The notes below the pieces were generated by a model, which was not told where the DNA came from, did no database searches, and worked only from the letters and a program-made list of their open reading frames with translations. From JAEUPI01 sp035764445 (GTDB lineage Bacteria > Pseudomonadota > Gammaproteobacteria > Burkholderiales > Burkholderiaceae_C): DNA of 25,577 nt. The DNA lies in NCBI GenBank assembly GCA_035764445.1, contig DASTZF010000244.1:1-25577 (forward strand), given 5' to 3'. Shown here piece after piece: positions 24,901-25,577 of this stretch (positions are counted from its first letter, which is position 1; each line of letters begins with the position of its first letter). Made by a program: the position numbers and the translations under genes.

Positions 24901-24901
24901 C

Positions 24902-25555
24902 TCAGCTTCGACGTCTTTGTTGCTCCGACACCAGCGCGGGGTTGAAGCGTGGGTCGTTGTACATCTTGAACTGGCGGTAGACCTTGAAGTGCGCACGGCC
25001 GGCCTGCGCGTCGGCCAGCAGGGCATCGAGGCAGCCGGCCAGGTCGGCGCGCTGCTGCTGCAGCCGCTGCAGCTTGGCTGCGCTCGACTCGCGGTGCGCA
25101 TCGTCGACATCGCGGCGTTGCGTCTGCAGTCGCATCGCGTGCACCTTCAGCGCCAAGATGGACAGGCGATCGATCATGCTGCCCGCGGTCTCGCTGTTCA
25201 GCCGTGAATCGGCGCCCACCGTCGAACGCGGCGAGTCGGTGCGCGCCGAGGCCGGGTCGACCAGCCCGAGCGCGGTCAGCAGCAACTCGTCGACGCGCTC
25301 GGTGGCGTCGTTGCGTGCCTGGTTGTAGCGATCGATCGCGCGCTTGTTGGCCGCGATCTCGGCATCGCTCACCTGAGTGCGGCGCGCCAGATCCTCCTCG
25401 GCCCACAGCAGGCAATTGAAGCGGTGGTTGGTCTGGATCCACAACCACGCGCCGTCGTCGCGCGCCGCGGGCTCGCGCGCCGGCCAACCCGGTGCATCGA
25501 GCAGCGTGTCGTGCAGCGCGGTGACCGCGGCGCCAGTGGGCAGCGAGGATGGCAT
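24902..25555 (-). CDS. DUF4254 family protein
   Basis: The 217-residue protein looks like DUF4254: an N-terminal LLWAEEDLARR segment, a helix-rich middle with NKRAIDRYNQARNDATERVDELLL and MIDRLSILALKVHAM, then a long coiled-coil-like stretch and the ending HFKVYRQFKMYNDPRFNP. The function is unknown. The family tends to lie with LPS genes, and here the stop is one base from the waaC start. Near-complete; only 22 bases of upstream sequence remain in the window. Confidence 0.85.
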   Translation of the reverse strand: MPSSLPTGAAVTALHDTLLDAPGWPAREPAARDDGAWLWIQTNHRFNCLLWAEEDLARRTQVSDAEIAANKRAIDRYNQARNDATERVDELLLTALGLVDPASARTDSPRSTVGADSRLNSETAGSMIDRLSILALKVHAMRLQTQRRDVDDAHRESSAAKLQRLQQQRADLAGCLDALLADAQAGRAHFKVYRQFKMYNDPRFNPALVSEQQRRRS

Positions 25556-25577
25556 GCTCGGATGGCAGAATCGGCAG

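Overview
The window looks like a high-GC betaproteobacterial chromosome of the order Burkholderiales, probably the Rubrivivax/Leptothrix/Methylibium neighbourhood. The basis is the gene order ubiG-gph beside ssrA, ompA, gyrA-pheA-tyrA-aroA/cmk-rpsA-ihfB-lapA-lapB, the tmRNA tag ANDERFALAA, and the protein sequences themselves. The genus is an inference from memory of these families; no search was run.

Left part (about 1-9342): accessory DNA, visibly less GC-rich and full of gene remains. It holds a small membrane-anchored protein with a 42-residue partner (43-569). A graveyard follows (about 894-2755): a Crp/Fnr-type regulator that lost its DNA-binding half, a frameshifted two-unit small protein, an apparently intact DUF1840 gene, a zinc-ribbon pseudogene and a hemolysin III-family fragment. 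Next is a compact module of two regulators and their targets: an AraC regulator divergent from a short-chain dehydrogenase (SDR), then a SnoaL-like/SDR operon divergent from a LysR regulator (2872-6796). Two direct copies of a 102-bp repeat with an internal inverted repeat (2653-2754 and 6864-6965, 78% identical without gaps) bracket this module. A BrnT/BrnA-type toxin-antitoxin pair and a P4-type tyrosine integrase follow, and the integrase abuts the 3' end of ssrA (tmRNA). The left part is therefore best read as one end of a partly decayed integrative element inserted at ssrA. Its far end is not in the window.

Right part (9343-25577): housekeeping DNA. The minus strand carries ssrA, gph, ubiG and ompA. 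A tandem pair of paralogous small plus-strand genes of unknown function (58% identical) sits between ubiG and ompA. A long plus-strand run then covers DNA gyrase A, aromatic amino acid synthesis (pheA, tyrA, and aroA fused to cmk), ribosomal protein S1, IHF-beta and the LPS-assembly regulators LapA/LapB. It ends against a minus-strand pair, waaC with a DUF4254 gene, both consistent with LPS/envelope synthesis. serC and hisC, which I expect in this cluster in many relatives, are absent from it.

Regulatory sequence that can be read directly: terminators after ssrA and ompA, a sigma70-like promoter inside the cmk part of aroA-cmk pointing at rpsA, a brnT promoter whose expected start coincides with the GTG start codon, a LysR-type palindrome, and probable integrase-binding repeats.
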